Shown here: positions 9,405 to 19,925 of the stretch, piece by piece | Numbering within the stretch: position 1 is the first letter of the stretch | Layout of the letters: the number at the start of each line of letters is the position of its first letter | Assembly (NCBI RefSeq): GCF_003583365.1 | Contig: NZ_QXED01000017.1 | Span: 29,273-93,272 of the forward strand | Direction of reading: 5' to 3' | DNA length: 64,000 bases | Source: Fibrisoma montanum | GTDB taxonomy: Bacteria > Bacteroidota > Bacteroidia > Cytophagales > Spirosomataceae | Notes under the pieces: generated by a model | Database searches by the model: none | What the model saw: only the letters and a program-made list of their open reading frames with translations | What the model was told of the DNA's origin: nothing | Translations under genes and position numbers: made by a program

Positions 9405-9518
9405 CATAATATACCTCCAACGCCCTGAAGAGGCTAAAACCATTCGGGTCCATTAGCCCACATCAGGGGTTGAGGGTGTGCATAAAAACTGTCTCAAACG
9501 TATAACCAAGTCAAAACT

Positions 9519-9731
9519 ATGGCAACACTAACATTCAAAACCAACATAAAATGCGGTAACTGTGTCGCAGCCGTTACGCCCCACCTCAACGCCCTCGACG
9601 GGGTAGAAACCTGGGAAGTTGATTTGAAAGACCCCAACCGGACCCTGACCGTCGAAACCGACGGGGCCGATGCGGGTGCCGTGAAGAAAGCGGTAGAAAC
9701 GGCCGGCTACAAAGCTGAACCTGTGGCCTGA
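9519..9731 (+). CDS. HMA-domain metal chaperone
   Basis: A 70-residue single heavy-metal-associated domain with the binding motif IKCGNC near the N-terminus (Cys12 and Cys15) and a ferredoxin-like pattern ending GYKAEPVA. The residue before the motif is Lys rather than the usual Met/Thr-x. Such proteins bind Cu(I) in the cytoplasm and deliver it to the HMA domain of the exporter. Position just downstream of copA and the strong terminator at 9750-9785 support a copper-handling unit. Confidence 0.88.
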   Translation: MATLTFKTNIKCGNCVAAVTPHLNALDGVETWEVDLKDPNRTLTVETDGADAGAVKKAVETAGYKAEPVA

Positions 9732-9749
9732 GGGCTACCCGTATTACGT

Positions 9750-9785
9750 AAGCGATCTGGTTCCGGAACCAGATCGCTTTTTTTT
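9750..9785 (+). terminator. Rho-independent terminator after the HMA chaperone
   Basis: A fully palindromic stem (AAGCGATCTGGTTCC and its complement, 9750-9779) runs into a T tract at 9778-9785. It closes the copper unit. Confidence 0.9.
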
Positions 9786-9874
9786 GGCCTGAAGGCGCGG
9801 CTTTATCCAACTGCCGAACAAACATCAGGCGATCCGGTTAATTCAGGCAGTGTTTGTACAAGAACGAATCATCC

Positions 9875-11395
9875 ATGACTGTTATCGGCGAATTAATTAA
9901 GAAAGCGATTGATGTATACGGCTCCATAACATCGGAACCTGATCCGGCAAAGGCCCAGCGCGAGGTATTGCGACAACTGCTGGAAAAAGCCCGACTTACC
10001 GCTTTTGGTAAAAAACATAATTTCGCCAGCATTCTCGGCAGCGACGATATTGTAACCGCTTTTCAGCAGGAAGTCCCCGTGCATGATTATGATAAGATGT
10101 ACGACGATTGGTGGCACTACCTGCTGGAAGGGCATCAGAACGTAACCTGGCCGGGTGGTCAGCGGTATTTTGCGCTGAGCAGCGGTACCACCAGCAACAG
10201 CAAATACATTCCCGTGACCGACGATATGCTCGATTCAATTCGTAAATCGGGCATTCAGCAGGTGATGAGTTTAAAAAACTTCGACCTGCCCGGCGATTTC
10301 TTCGAGAAGCAGATCATGATGTTGGGGAGCAGCGTCAGCCTGATCGAAAAAGATGACCACGAGGAAGGCGAAATCAGCGGGATCAGCGCGGCTAATATTC
10401 CGGCCTGGTTCCGGGGGTACTACAAGCCGGGTGTTGAGATCGCGTCGATTAAAGACTGGGACGAGCGCGTGCATCGCATTGCGCAGGAAGCCCCGAAGTG
10501 GGACATCGGCAGCCTGAGCGGCATTCCGTCGTGGATCGAGATGATGCTGAAAGAGGTTATTTCACACAATCGCCTGACTACCATCCATGACATCTGGCCT
10601 AACCTGCAAGTCTATACGACGGGGGGCGTAGCGTTCGACCCGTACCGGAAAAGCTTCGAAACGTTACTGGCCAGGCCGCTCATCTACATTGATACGTATC
10701 TGGCATCAGAGGGTTATCTGGCCACCCAGAAACGGCCCGATACGTCGTCGATGGCCCTGATTCTCGACAACGGCATCTTTTTCGAGTTTGTCCCGTTCAC
10801 CAGTGAAAACATGGACGAAGACGGGCGGGTGAAACAGGACGCTACCATTCTGTCGCTGGCCGAAGCGCAGGAGAACGTCGACTACGTCCTGCTGATTTCG
10901 ACGGTGTCGGGTACGTGGCGGTACATGATCGGTGATACGGTCATGATTACCGACAAGGAACGGTCAGAGATCCGCATCACCGGCCGAACGAAGCACTTCC
11001 TGAATGTGGTGGGCGAACAGTTATCTGTTCATCAGATGAACCAGGCCATGCAGAAGCTACAGGAACAATACGACATTGAGATTGAGGAGTTTGTCGTAGC
11101 GGCTGTGCGCAAAAACGGTGAGTATATCAACAAATGGTTTATCGGCTCCAACCGCCCCATTGACGATCAGAACGTGGCCGAGTCGCTAGACAGTGAGTTG
11201 TGCGAACTGAACAAGAACTACAAAGTGGCCCGCACCAAATCGCTGAAAGGCGTGGAAGCCGAAGTGATTCCGGTCGAGAGGTTTCACCGCTGGAGTGAGG
11301 AGTACAAAAAGCTCGGTGGCCAGACCAAGATTCCGCGGGTGATGAAAGAAGAGGATTTCCTGGAATTTGAGCAGTACATCCACAGCCTTGCCTAG
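9875..11395 (+). CDS. GH3 auxin-responsive-promoter family protein (acyl-adenylating amido synthetase-like)
   Basis: A 506-residue member of the GH3 family, which in plants conjugates amino acids to auxin or jasmonate through an acyl-adenylate. Visible family features are the ATP-binding FALSSGTTS-x-x-KYIPVT near residue 110, the YLASEG motif in the centre and YMIGDTVMIT before the C-terminal domain. Length is typical for bacterial GH3 proteins. The ATG at 9875 is preferred over an upstream TTG at 9854. No neighbouring pathway genes indicate the substrate. Bacterial GH3 proteins are widespread in Bacteroidota and largely uncharacterised. Confidence 0.85.
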   Translation: MTVIGELIKKAIDVYGSITSEPDPAKAQREVLRQLLEKARLTAFGKKHNFASILGSDDIVTAFQQEVPVHDYDKMYDDWWHYLLEGHQNVTWPGGQRYFALSSGTTSNSKYIPVTDDMLDSIRKSGIQQVMSLKNFDLPGDFFEKQIMMLGSSVSLIEKDDHEEGEISGISAANIPAWFRGYYKPGVEIASIKDWDERVHRIAQEAPKWDIGSLSGIPSWIEMMLKEVISHNRLTTIHDIWPNLQVYTTGGVAFDPYRKSFETLLARPLIYIDTYLASEGYLATQKRPDTSSMALILDNGIFFEFVPFTSENMDEDGRVKQDATILSLAEAQENVDYVLLISTVSGTWRYMIGDTVMITDKERSEIRITGRTKHFLNVVGEQLSVHQMNQAMQKLQEQYDIEIEEFVVAAVRKNGEYINKWFIGSNRPIDDQNVAESLDSELCELNKNYKVARTKSLKGVEAEVIPVERFHRWSEEYKKLGGQTKIPRVMKEEDFLEFEQYIHSLA

Positions 11396-11427
11396 GAGTC
11401 ACGGTAATTAAACCCTGCATAGGTAAC

Positions 11428-11459
11428 AAAAAGCCCCACCAGCACTGGTGGGGCTTTTT
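11428..11459. terminator. Bidirectional terminator between the GH3 and rad52-like genes
   Basis: The stem AGCCCCACCAG/CTGGTGGGGCT is flanked by an A run on the left and a T run on the right, so it can end transcription from the plus-strand GH3 gene and from the minus-strand rad52-like gene, which converge here. Confidence 0.9.
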
Positions 11460-11460
11460 G

Positions 11461-11964
11461 TTAAACGGCTCTGGCAGCCGGCTTGGCGTGTTCAGGTTTA
11501 AGCACTACTACATCGCGCACGGTGCCGCCCGCGTTGATTTTTTCCACCATCTTGTCCAGCAGCGGTACCGCCCAATCAGGTATGTATCTGTCGGTGGTCT
11601 GCACGAAAACCCGCGGAAAATCGTACAGTGTCCGTCCGAGACCAAACTGCACTGCGCAGCGCTTCATGGCGTCGCTGATACCGCCTTTGACCGGCTCGAT
11701 ATCCGTTCGGCTGGCGCCGTCCGTCTTGCGGACCACCATGCCGCCGGGCATCACGACCGAGATCGTGCAGAGAAACCCGCCTTCGATTTCCTTGATTTCA
11801 TTCTGCCAGTTCGACCAGCCGAATTGCTCATCGAATCGCTGCATAACGCAACGGTTGGTGATATACGGCACGACGATAATCTTCTGACCGTCTTTGGTCT
11901 GGCTTTGCACCCGCCATTCAACTTCCTGTGGTGTCAGTGGGGCGGTGAGTATGGTTAACTCCAT
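11461..11964 (-). CDS. Rad52/Rad22-family single-strand annealing protein
   Basis: A 167-residue protein containing the Rad52 core: LTPQEVEWRVQS, a WSNWQNEIKEIEG strand region, the conserved basic/acidic segment with KTDGAS, and the GISDAMKRCAVQFGLGR helix typical of Rad52/DdrA/Red-beta-like annealing proteins. These anneal complementary single strands in recombination and repair. The ATG at 11964 is chosen over a TTG nine codons upstream. It lies 49 bp downstream of mutS on the same strand and may be co-transcribed, placing an annealing protein with the mismatch-repair sensor. Related proteins also occur in phages, but no other phage gene is nearby. Confidence 0.82.
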   Translation of the reverse strand: MELTILTAPLTPQEVEWRVQSQTKDGQKIIVVPYITNRCVMQRFDEQFGWSNWQNEIKEIEGGFLCTISVVMPGGMVVRKTDGASRTDIEPVKGGISDAMKRCAVQFGLGRTLYDFPRVFVQTTDRYIPDWAVPLLDKMVEKINAGGTVRDVVVLKPEHAKPAARAV

Positions 11965-12013
11965 TGGTTTGTTGTTTACTGTTTGTTCCAATTTACTTGT
12001 CGATTAAGATGTA

Positions 12014-14665
<2,652 letters not shown>

Positions 14666-14945
14666 CGAATGAGTAGTATTAGTTTAAACAAATTTAGCGA
14701 ATTTTAGCGAGGAATTGGCAATGAGTACTAAGTTGCCGTTCCTTACATAATGCTACCTAAGAGTGCCTTGTTAATAGCCATTGATACCGCGTACGATCGC
14801 CATAGTAGCGTAGGCACGCCTGAGGGATTGGTCGATTAGTTCAGGTTGCCCCTACGGCGCTGCGAAACAGTTTCGCTTCTTTGCTCTATTGACAGGCCAC
14901 TCCTACGGAGGTAATAATTAACTTAGAAAGCTAAATCTATAGTCT
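14666..14945. other. Gene-free 280-bp region with small hairpins
   Basis: No credible reading frame. It contains a perfect small hairpin, GCGAAAC-A-GTTTCGC (14862-14876), next to CCCTACGGCG and later CTCCTACGGAGG, and an imperfect hairpin around 14711-14742. These resemble decayed intergenic repeats. It should also hold the mutS promoter (minus strand) and the promoter of the DUF433 gene. Confidence 0.4.
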
Positions 14946-15143
14946 ATGCAATCCTTCCAACACATAACCGCTGATCCTGATATTCTCGGTGGCAAGCCCT
15001 GTCTCAAAGGCACCCGCATCAGCGTGGAGCTTGTTATGGAGTGGGTAGCTTCCGGTGCAACGCCTGATGTTATTGTAGCAAAGTACCCACATTTGTCAAA
15101 GGAAGCCGTTCAGGAAGCGATTCGAAATGCCACCGATTTGTAA
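14946..15143 (+). CDS. DUF433 family protein (antitoxin-like)
   Basis: A 65-residue protein covering the whole DUF433 domain: HITADPDILGGKPCLKGTRI, then VELVMEWVASG and the helix YPHLSKEAVQEAIR. It is a small winged-helix-like DNA-binding fold, usually found next to a DUF5615/PIN-like toxin of about 110 residues. Here no such partner exists on either strand within 100 bp, so it is an orphan. Base composition is AT-richer than the surroundings. The antitoxin role is inferred from family context only. Confidence 0.8.
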   Translation: MQSFQHITADPDILGGKPCLKGTRISVELVMEWVASGATPDVIVAKYPHLSKEAVQEAIRNATDL

Positions 15144-15259
15144 CAGAGCCAAGGAACCACAAATTTTTGGGGTCCGTACAACTAATTAACAACAAATCTG
15201 GTCCACAAGTTACAACCAGTTAACTTTGTTGAATTGGTATATTTCCTACGTCAACGCTC

Positions 15260-16285
15260 ATGAAAATCTTTCGCTTGTTCTGTCTGTTTATTTTCCTCTC
15301 GTTCATTTTCTCGGCCTGTAGCCTCAATAATTTACTTGATCCAATCGATTACCCTCCTTCCAGCTCTAAACTCAAAGGGCCTAAACAAGCGGATCTGGCA
15401 ACTCAACCCTTTACACTCACAAAAATCGTGGACTTTCCATTTAGAAGTTCAGTTCGCCAGTTTGGATCACGTTATTTGCTTAGTGGATACGCTGGGCAGG
15501 AGGCCCGTTATGCGCTTGTCGAAGCTGGGAGTATAACCGAGATAGCCTCCAAGCCACTGAGAGAACTATTTCTCAATCAGGCCGGTGGCATTTGGGGCAT
15601 AACAGTCAATGGTACTCAGGAAACCGTAAGTCAATTTGTCAATGGACGCTGGCAGGACTATGCCGTACTTTTAGACGACGGTTATTTCTATGGTGTTGTT
15701 GATATTAAACCTACTGAGTTTCGTTTCGCTACATCAAAGGGAACAATGGTATGGGACGTTCCGCAAAAAACCGTCAAACAGATTATTACTGCCGAACGAG
15801 CCCGCTTTTTGACCAAAAACTATTCAATTGGATTGGATGGCGAAAACATAACCGTATTTGACAACCAGGCCCAGAATCTGCTTGCCTCCTGGGAGTTGAG
15901 GGACTACGTTTCTATTAAAAAAGGCATTAGTAATGATATATGGGGGGCTTTTGAGGACGATCAGCGTAACCTATGGATGGTGGTCAAAGACGGCAACTGG
16001 GACGGTGTTTTGCTTAAATATGATGGTAGCACGTTGCGAAAACTGTCTCTGATTCCTGTGGGCTATTATGACTCCGGGCGATACGTCTCGAACTTCAACA
16101 CGGATAACAAAGGCAATCTCTGGCTGAACGTTGATGGTACCAACTACATTTATACAAAAGCCGGACAGTGGATTCTGCCGCAGTTCGGTTCCATCAAGAA
16201 TAACTATCAGCCTCGTGTTTTCTCAGACGGACAAGGCAATCTGACACTTACCGAAAGCTCGGCGTTGTACTCAATTGATCAGTAG
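15260..16285 (+). CDS. Propeller-like lipoprotein of unknown function
   Basis: A 341-residue protein with a lipoprotein signal ending FIFSAC (Cys20). The mature part has repeated strands such as NLWMVVKDGNWD, KGNLWLNVDG and GQGNLTLTES, resembling the beta-propeller sensor repeats of two-component regulators, but there is no kinase or membrane helix after them. Codon use is clearly more AT-rich than that of the flanking mutS and BtuF-like genes, suggesting later acquisition. The stop lies 9 nt before the BtuF-like ATG, so the two may be transcribed together. Confidence 0.65.
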   Translation: MKIFRLFCLFIFLSFIFSACSLNNLLDPIDYPPSSSKLKGPKQADLATQPFTLTKIVDFPFRSSVRQFGSRYLLSGYAGQEARYALVEAGSITEIASKPLRELFLNQAGGIWGITVNGTQETVSQFVNGRWQDYAVLLDDGYFYGVVDIKPTEFRFATSKGTMVWDVPQKTVKQIITAERARFLTKNYSIGLDGENITVFDNQAQNLLASWELRDYVSIKKGISNDIWGAFEDDQRNLWMVVKDGNWDGVLLKYDGSTLRKLSLIPVGYYDSGRYVSNFNTDNKGNLWLNVDGTNYIYTKAGQWILPQFGSIKNNYQPRVFSDGQGNLTLTESSALYSIDQ

Positions 16286-16294
16286 AACTTGGTC

Positions 16295-17119
16295 ATGCCT
16301 CCTCAACGTATCATCTCCGTCGTTCCTTCGCAAACCGAACTGCTCTTTGACCTTGGACTGGACGAGGAGATCGTCGGTATCACCAAATTCTGCATTCACC
16401 CGGCGGATAAAGTAAAAAGCAAACCCAGCGTCGGCGGCACCAAAACGCTGCATATCGACCGCATTCACGAACTGAAGCCGGATCTGATTATTGCCAACAA
16501 AGAGGAAAACATCCGCGACCAGATTGACGAATTGCAACGGCATTACCCGGTTCACGTAACGAACATGGTAACGCTGGCCGACGCGCTGGCGATGATTCGG
16601 GACGTAGGCAAGCTGGTCGGGAGAGAGCCGGAAGCGGAGACGATAGTTACGCAGATTGTTCATTCCTTCGGCGGGCAAACTAATTTTTCCGCCGAAGGAA
16701 TGAACAATCTGCGCTGGTCGGGATGTCAAATCCCGACCAGTTCTGTTTTGGGTTCGAAATCCAAAACAGCAACCGTCGCTTACTTCATCTGGCGGAAGCC
16801 CTACATGGTGGCCGGGCGCGATACGTTCATCAACTCGATGCTTGAAGCGGCCGGGTTTCAGAACGCCTTCGGTCACCTGACCCGTTATCCTGAAATTACC
16901 GAAAGTGATTTGCAGGCGGCCCGGCCGGACCTGCTTTTTCTTTCCTCCGAACCGTACCCGTTTAAGGACAAACACCTGGCCGAGCTGCAAGCCCTCTGTC
17001 CATCGGCGCAGGTGATGCTGGTTGATGGTGAGCTATTCAGCTGGTACGGCAGTCGCTTGCTGAAAACGGCTGATTACCTCAAAATACTGCGGCAACAGAT
17101 CAGGCTACCAAAGCACTGA
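16295..17119 (+). CDS. BtuF/TroA-like helical-backbone binding protein with an in-frame palindromic insertion
   Basis: A 274-residue member of the periplasmic-binding-protein class III family that binds cobalamin, haem or siderophores. RIISVVPSQTELLFDLGL opens the first lobe, LKPDLIIANKEEN lies mid-lobe and AYFIWRKPYMVAG opens the second lobe. No signal peptide is visible, as in several Bacteroidota relatives, so location is uncertain. The start ATG at 16295 is preferred over a TTG at 16289. Residues about 119-159 are encoded by three consecutive DNA hairpins (16651-16769). They replace the short linker before the second lobe without breaking the frame. No ABC permease or TonB receptor for vitamin B12 is adjacent. 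Confidence 0.8.
   Translation: MPPQRIISVVPSQTELLFDLGLDEEIVGITKFCIHPADKVKSKPSVGGTKTLHIDRIHELKPDLIIANKEENIRDQIDELQRHYPVHVTNMVTLADALAMIRDVGKLVGREPEAETIVTQIVHSFGGQTNFSAEGMNNLRWSGCQIPTSSVLGSKSKTATVAYFIWRKPYMVAGRDTFINSMLEAAGFQNAFGHLTRYPEITESDLQAARPDLLFLSSEPYPFKDKHLAELQALCPSAQVMLVDGELFSWYGSRLLKTADYLKILRQQIRLPKH
16651..16769 (+). repeat. Three-hairpin palindromic element inserted in frame
   Basis: Hairpin 1: perfect 24-bp inverted repeat, arms 16651-16674 and 16689-16712 (arm begins GCAGATTGTTCATTCC), loop 14 nt. Hairpin 2: CTGGTCGGGAT (16714-16724) with its complement at 16730-16740, loop 5 nt. Hairpin 3: CTGTTTTGG (16743-16751) with CCAAAACAG (16761-16769), extended by three inner pairs including one wobble. 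The three follow each other with 1-2 nt spacing and the coding frame stays open through all of them. Confidence 0.92.
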
Positions 17120-17237
17120 TCGCCAATCAGAAGCAATTTGAACAAATTTGAACGATGGCTGAATAGGTAGTTTGGCGGCAGTTTTCGACTTTTGATTCGT
17201 CAACAGGTTTATTTCCAACCAAACAACACAAACCGCC

Positions 17238-17753
17238 ATGAAAAAAGTAGCCTTTATCGCTGTGTTCCTGCTCGCAGCCGTTCAGTTGTTCGCTCAGGAT
17301 GACAAGTCAAAACGGCCAAGTCCCCCCGCGCAGGAAAAAGAAACCATCAACGGCAAAACCGTCATGATCGACTACAGCCAGCCGTCGGTGAAAGGTCGCA
17401 ACGTTTGGGACCCGAACGGGAAAGTAGCGCCCTATGGCAAAGTGTGGCGGACGGGTGCCAACGAGTCGACGACGATTGAGTTCTCCGACGACGTGAAAAT
17501 TGAGGGCAAATCACTGCCCAAGGGGAAGTATGCGCTCTTTACCATTCCGGGCGAAAAAGAATGGACGATCATCTTCAACAAAACCCCGAAGTGGGGAGCG
17601 TTCAGCTACAAGGAAGACGAGGACGTACTGCGCGTAACGGCACCGGCTAAGAAAGCCAGGTCATTCACCGAAAAGTTCACCATCGATGTTAACCCACAGG
17701 GTACTGTGGCCATGATGTGGGCTGATACCGAGGTCGATTTCAAGGTTCAATAG
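17238..17753 (+). CDS. DUF2911 family secreted protein
   Basis: A 171-residue protein with a signal peptide cut after LFAQ. The mature region carries DUF2911 hallmarks: IDYSQPSVKGR, WRTGANESTTIEFSDDV, LPKGKYALFTIPGEKEWTIIFN and the closing WADTEVDF. This family is common and abundant in Bacteroidota, periplasmic, of unknown function, and resembles a beta-sandwich. The gene appears monocistronic, with 118 bp of upstream DNA and an AraC regulator gene 51 bp downstream. Confidence 0.85.
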   Translation: MKKVAFIAVFLLAAVQLFAQDDKSKRPSPPAQEKETINGKTVMIDYSQPSVKGRNVWDPNGKVAPYGKVWRTGANESTTIEFSDDVKIEGKSLPKGKYALFTIPGEKEWTIIFNKTPKWGAFSYKEDEDVLRVTAPAKKARSFTEKFTIDVNPQGTVAMMWADTEVDFKVQ

Positions 17754-17790
17754 GTACTGCTGTAGCGAACCAAATTCCGAAAGGGTGTCG

Positions 17791-17798
17791 TATCTTCG
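17791..17798 (+). promoter_or_regulatory. -7 element close to the araC start
   Basis: TATCTTCG matches TAnnTTTG at 7 of 8 positions and ends only 6 nt before the ATG at 17805, so the message could be almost leaderless. Confidence 0.35.
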
Positions 17799-17804
17799 TC
17801 CATC

Positions 17805-18854
17805 ATGACGACGAACGATACCCTTTCTGCTGGTTCTGTAAACCTGGTTCTCTTTGCTGCCAAGCTGAAAGGCGCTGATGCGGATGCCATAGCCCGGTCC
17901 GTTGGCATCACTCCTGAACAACTCCGCGATCCCGACGGCCGCATCCTGATCCGGCAGATGCAATCGCTCTGGCGGGAGATTATCCAGGCCACCGGCGACC
18001 CGCACCTGCCGCTGCATCTGGGCGACCTGATCAATCCGGTTTCGGTTGGGGTGCTGGCCTACGTCATGATGCACTGCCCAACACTCGGCAAGGCGTTTGA
18101 AAAACTCTGCCAGTATCAGGACATTGCCTGCGAAGGGCTAGTCACGACTGGCCAACAAGTCGGTGATCAATATGAGATGACCCTGCGTATCAGCAGTGCC
18201 GATATCATCTATCCCGATCACGTCTTTAATTCTGAATTATCCATCTATCTGTCTGCCATTCGGGCGATGACCGGCCAGCCGGTTACGGCTCAGGAGGTTC
18301 GGTTTGCGTACCCCCGGCCGCTCGACACCCGCGAGCACGAACGCGTCTTCGCTCCGGCCCGGCTGGTGTTCGACGTGACCGAAACCGTGCTGGTACTCGA
18401 CGCGGCTCTGCTCGACACGCCCATCCTGAACGCCAACCCGAGTTTGTTTACGATGTTTTCGCAACACGCCGACGAACTGCTCCGCAAACTTCAGCAACCG
18501 TCCTTAACGGCCCGGGTCAAGCAGGAAATCGTGACGCTGCTCAAAGGCGAAGAACCCACCCTGGCCACCGTAGCCGACCGACTGGCGATGGGCGTACGGA
18601 CGCTGCAGCTGCACTTGAAAGACGAAGGCGTTACGTACCAGCAGATACTGGATGATGTACGACGTGACCTGGCCGTTAAGCACCTCCGCGAGCCGCACCT
18701 CAGCACGACCGATGTGGCGTATTTGCTGGGCTACTCCGAACCCAGCGTCTTCTTCCGGTCATTCAAGAAATGGACCGGCTCAACCCCGGGCGCGTTTCGG
18801 TCTGCGAATCTGCCGACGTACGGTTGGGGGCAGACACTCCGCCAGTCGGCGTAA
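17805..18854 (+). CDS. AraC-family transcriptional regulator with arabinose-binding-type N-terminal domain
   Basis: A 349-residue regulator of the OruR/ArgR-like AraC subgroup. The N-terminal half shows the pattern of that domain (GITPEQLRDPDGRI, LGDLINPVSVGVLAYVMMHC). The C-terminal half has the double HTH: TLATVADRLAMGVRTLQLHLKD and TTDVAYLLGYSEPSVFFRSF. It probably senses a small ligand and controls nearby genes; the convergent epimerase/DUF4260 pair is a plausible target. Its last 92 bp overlap the 3' end of the epimerase gene on the other strand. Confidence 0.88.
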   Translation: MTTNDTLSAGSVNLVLFAAKLKGADADAIARSVGITPEQLRDPDGRILIRQMQSLWREIIQATGDPHLPLHLGDLINPVSVGVLAYVMMHCPTLGKAFEKLCQYQDIACEGLVTTGQQVGDQYEMTLRISSADIIYPDHVFNSELSIYLSAIRAMTGQPVTAQEVRFAYPRPLDTREHERVFAPARLVFDVTETVLVLDAALLDTPILNANPSLFTMFSQHADELLRKLQQPSLTARVKQEIVTLLKGEEPTLATVADRLAMGVRTLQLHLKDEGVTYQQILDDVRRDLAVKHLREPHLSTTDVAYLLGYSEPSVFFRSFKKWTGSTPGAFRSANLPTYGWGQTLRQSA

Positions 18855-19923
18855 AATCCGTTTTCAGCTGATGGTTGGCGAACCAGGTTAAGGTTTCGGT
18901 CAATGCCTGTTTCAGCGGTGTTTCCTGAAAATCCGGAAAGAGCTGGCGGACCTTCGTATCGTCAAGCACGACGGTGGTCTGGTAGAGGTACCCCATTTCC
19001 TTCACCTCGCGCAGAATCGGCATAAACAACCCCATAACCGACACAAACAGTGGGCTGTACACCTGGGTTTTGAGCGGCTTGCCGGTCAGCCCGGCAATCT
19101 GGCCGAAGAACGAACGCATGGATGTGTGAACCTGACCGCCATAGTTAAAGACCTGGTAGGGTGCATCCTCGTCTGACGGCACGTCTGACGCGTTTGTTGA
19201 TGATCTTCCAGCGTCGGCCGTCAGCGATTTTCCAGCGTCTGACGGTACGTCTGACGCGTTTCCCGTCCCCACCGAGCGTAGCATCAACCGCACAATGATC
19301 TCAGCCGCATCGTTCGTGTACACCGACTGGTGCGGAATGTCGATGTTGTACAGCCACGGTATGGCTTTGCCCTGCAGGGCGTTTTCGAAAACAGGCCGAA
19401 CGCCGTCGTTTAGCACGTTTGGTCCCCAGAAGTCGGGCAGCCGCACATTCAGCACCCGACAGCGACCGGCATTAGCCGCCGTTTCCAGCGTGGCTTCAAT
19501 CGCAACGCGCAACTGTCCTTTTCTGGCAATAGGATTCAGTGGACTATTTTCCCGGATGGGCTCTTTTATAGCACCGAAGCCATAGACATTACCGGGGAAG
19601 ATAATCGTAGCCTGACTTAGTTCAGCGGCATCTATCACCTTCTGCGTAACCACGTCCATGTTCCCGAACCACTGATTGTAGGGATAATTGATACCGTGGA
19701 AAATGAATGACTTGTTAGCTGCTACGCGCTTCAGCAACTCAGCGTCCTGCGCGTCGCCCTCCATGATAGAGAGCGTCGGCTGATTCGGGAACAAGGCTTC
19801 GGCTTTGGACCGGTTACGTACCAGAATGGTCACGGCAAACTGGCGGGCCAGCAGATTTTCGGTGACGGCGTAGCCAATGCTGCCCGTAGCACCCAGGACG
19901 AGGATTGTCGGTTGTGCGTTCAT
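18763..19923 (-). CDS. NAD(P)-dependent epimerase/dehydratase-like protein with in-frame repeat insertions
   Basis: A 386-residue extended-SDR protein. The nucleotide-binding loop is LGATGSIGYAV (residues 10-20), and NVYGFG around residue 112 resembles the region around the active-site Tyr. Residues 222-253 contain NASDVPSD twice, encoded by two copies of a dispersed palindromic repeat (19170-19190 and 19236-19256); relatives would be expected to run straight from the helix into APYQVFNYGG. The last 35 or so residues, after FANHQLK, are low-complexity and overlap the end of the araC gene, so the frame may have been extended by stop loss. It is two bases from the DUF4260 gene, hence one operon. 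Confidence 0.8.
   Translation of the reverse strand: MNAQPTILVLGATGSIGYAVTENLLARQFAVTILVRNRSKAEALFPNQPTLSIMEGDAQDAELLKRVAANKSFIFHGINYPYNQWFGNMDVVTQKVIDAAELSQATIIFPGNVYGFGAIKEPIRENSPLNPIARKGQLRVAIEATLETAANAGRCRVLNVRLPDFWGPNVLNDGVRPVFENALQGKAIPWLYNIDIPHQSVYTNDAAEIIVRLMLRSVGTGNASDVPSDAGKSLTADAGRSSTNASDVPSDEDAPYQVFNYGGQVHTSMRSFFGQIAGLTGKPLKTQVYSPLFVSVMGLFMPILREVKEMGYLYQTTVVLDDTKVRQLFPDFQETPLKQALTETLTWFANHQLKTDFTPTGGVSAPNRTSADSQTETRPGLSRSIS
19170..19256 (-). repeat. Two copies of the CGTCAGACG palindromic repeat inside the epimerase gene
   Basis: Each copy is two 9-mers (CGTCTGACG as read on the plus strand), each an odd palindrome CGTC-N-GACG, separated by 3 nt (GCA in one, GTA in the other): 19170-19190 and 19236-19256. 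On the coding strand both are read in the same frame as N-A-S-D-V-P-S-D. The 45 bp between them also contains fragments resembling the unit (GTCGGCCGTCAGCG). Confidence 0.9.
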
Positions 19924-19925
19924 GT

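Noticed and set aside
11461..11964. Prophage remnant around the Rad52-like gene
   Set aside because: No integrase, structural or lysis genes and no att-like repeats nearby; neighbours are chromosomal.
14666..14945. tRNA or small RNA gene
   Set aside because: No cloverleaf or conserved tRNA boxes; only small unrelated hairpins.
16651..16769. Possible terminator or frameshifted pseudogene
   Set aside because: The frame runs through all three hairpins and the second lobe of the protein is intact; no T tract follows.
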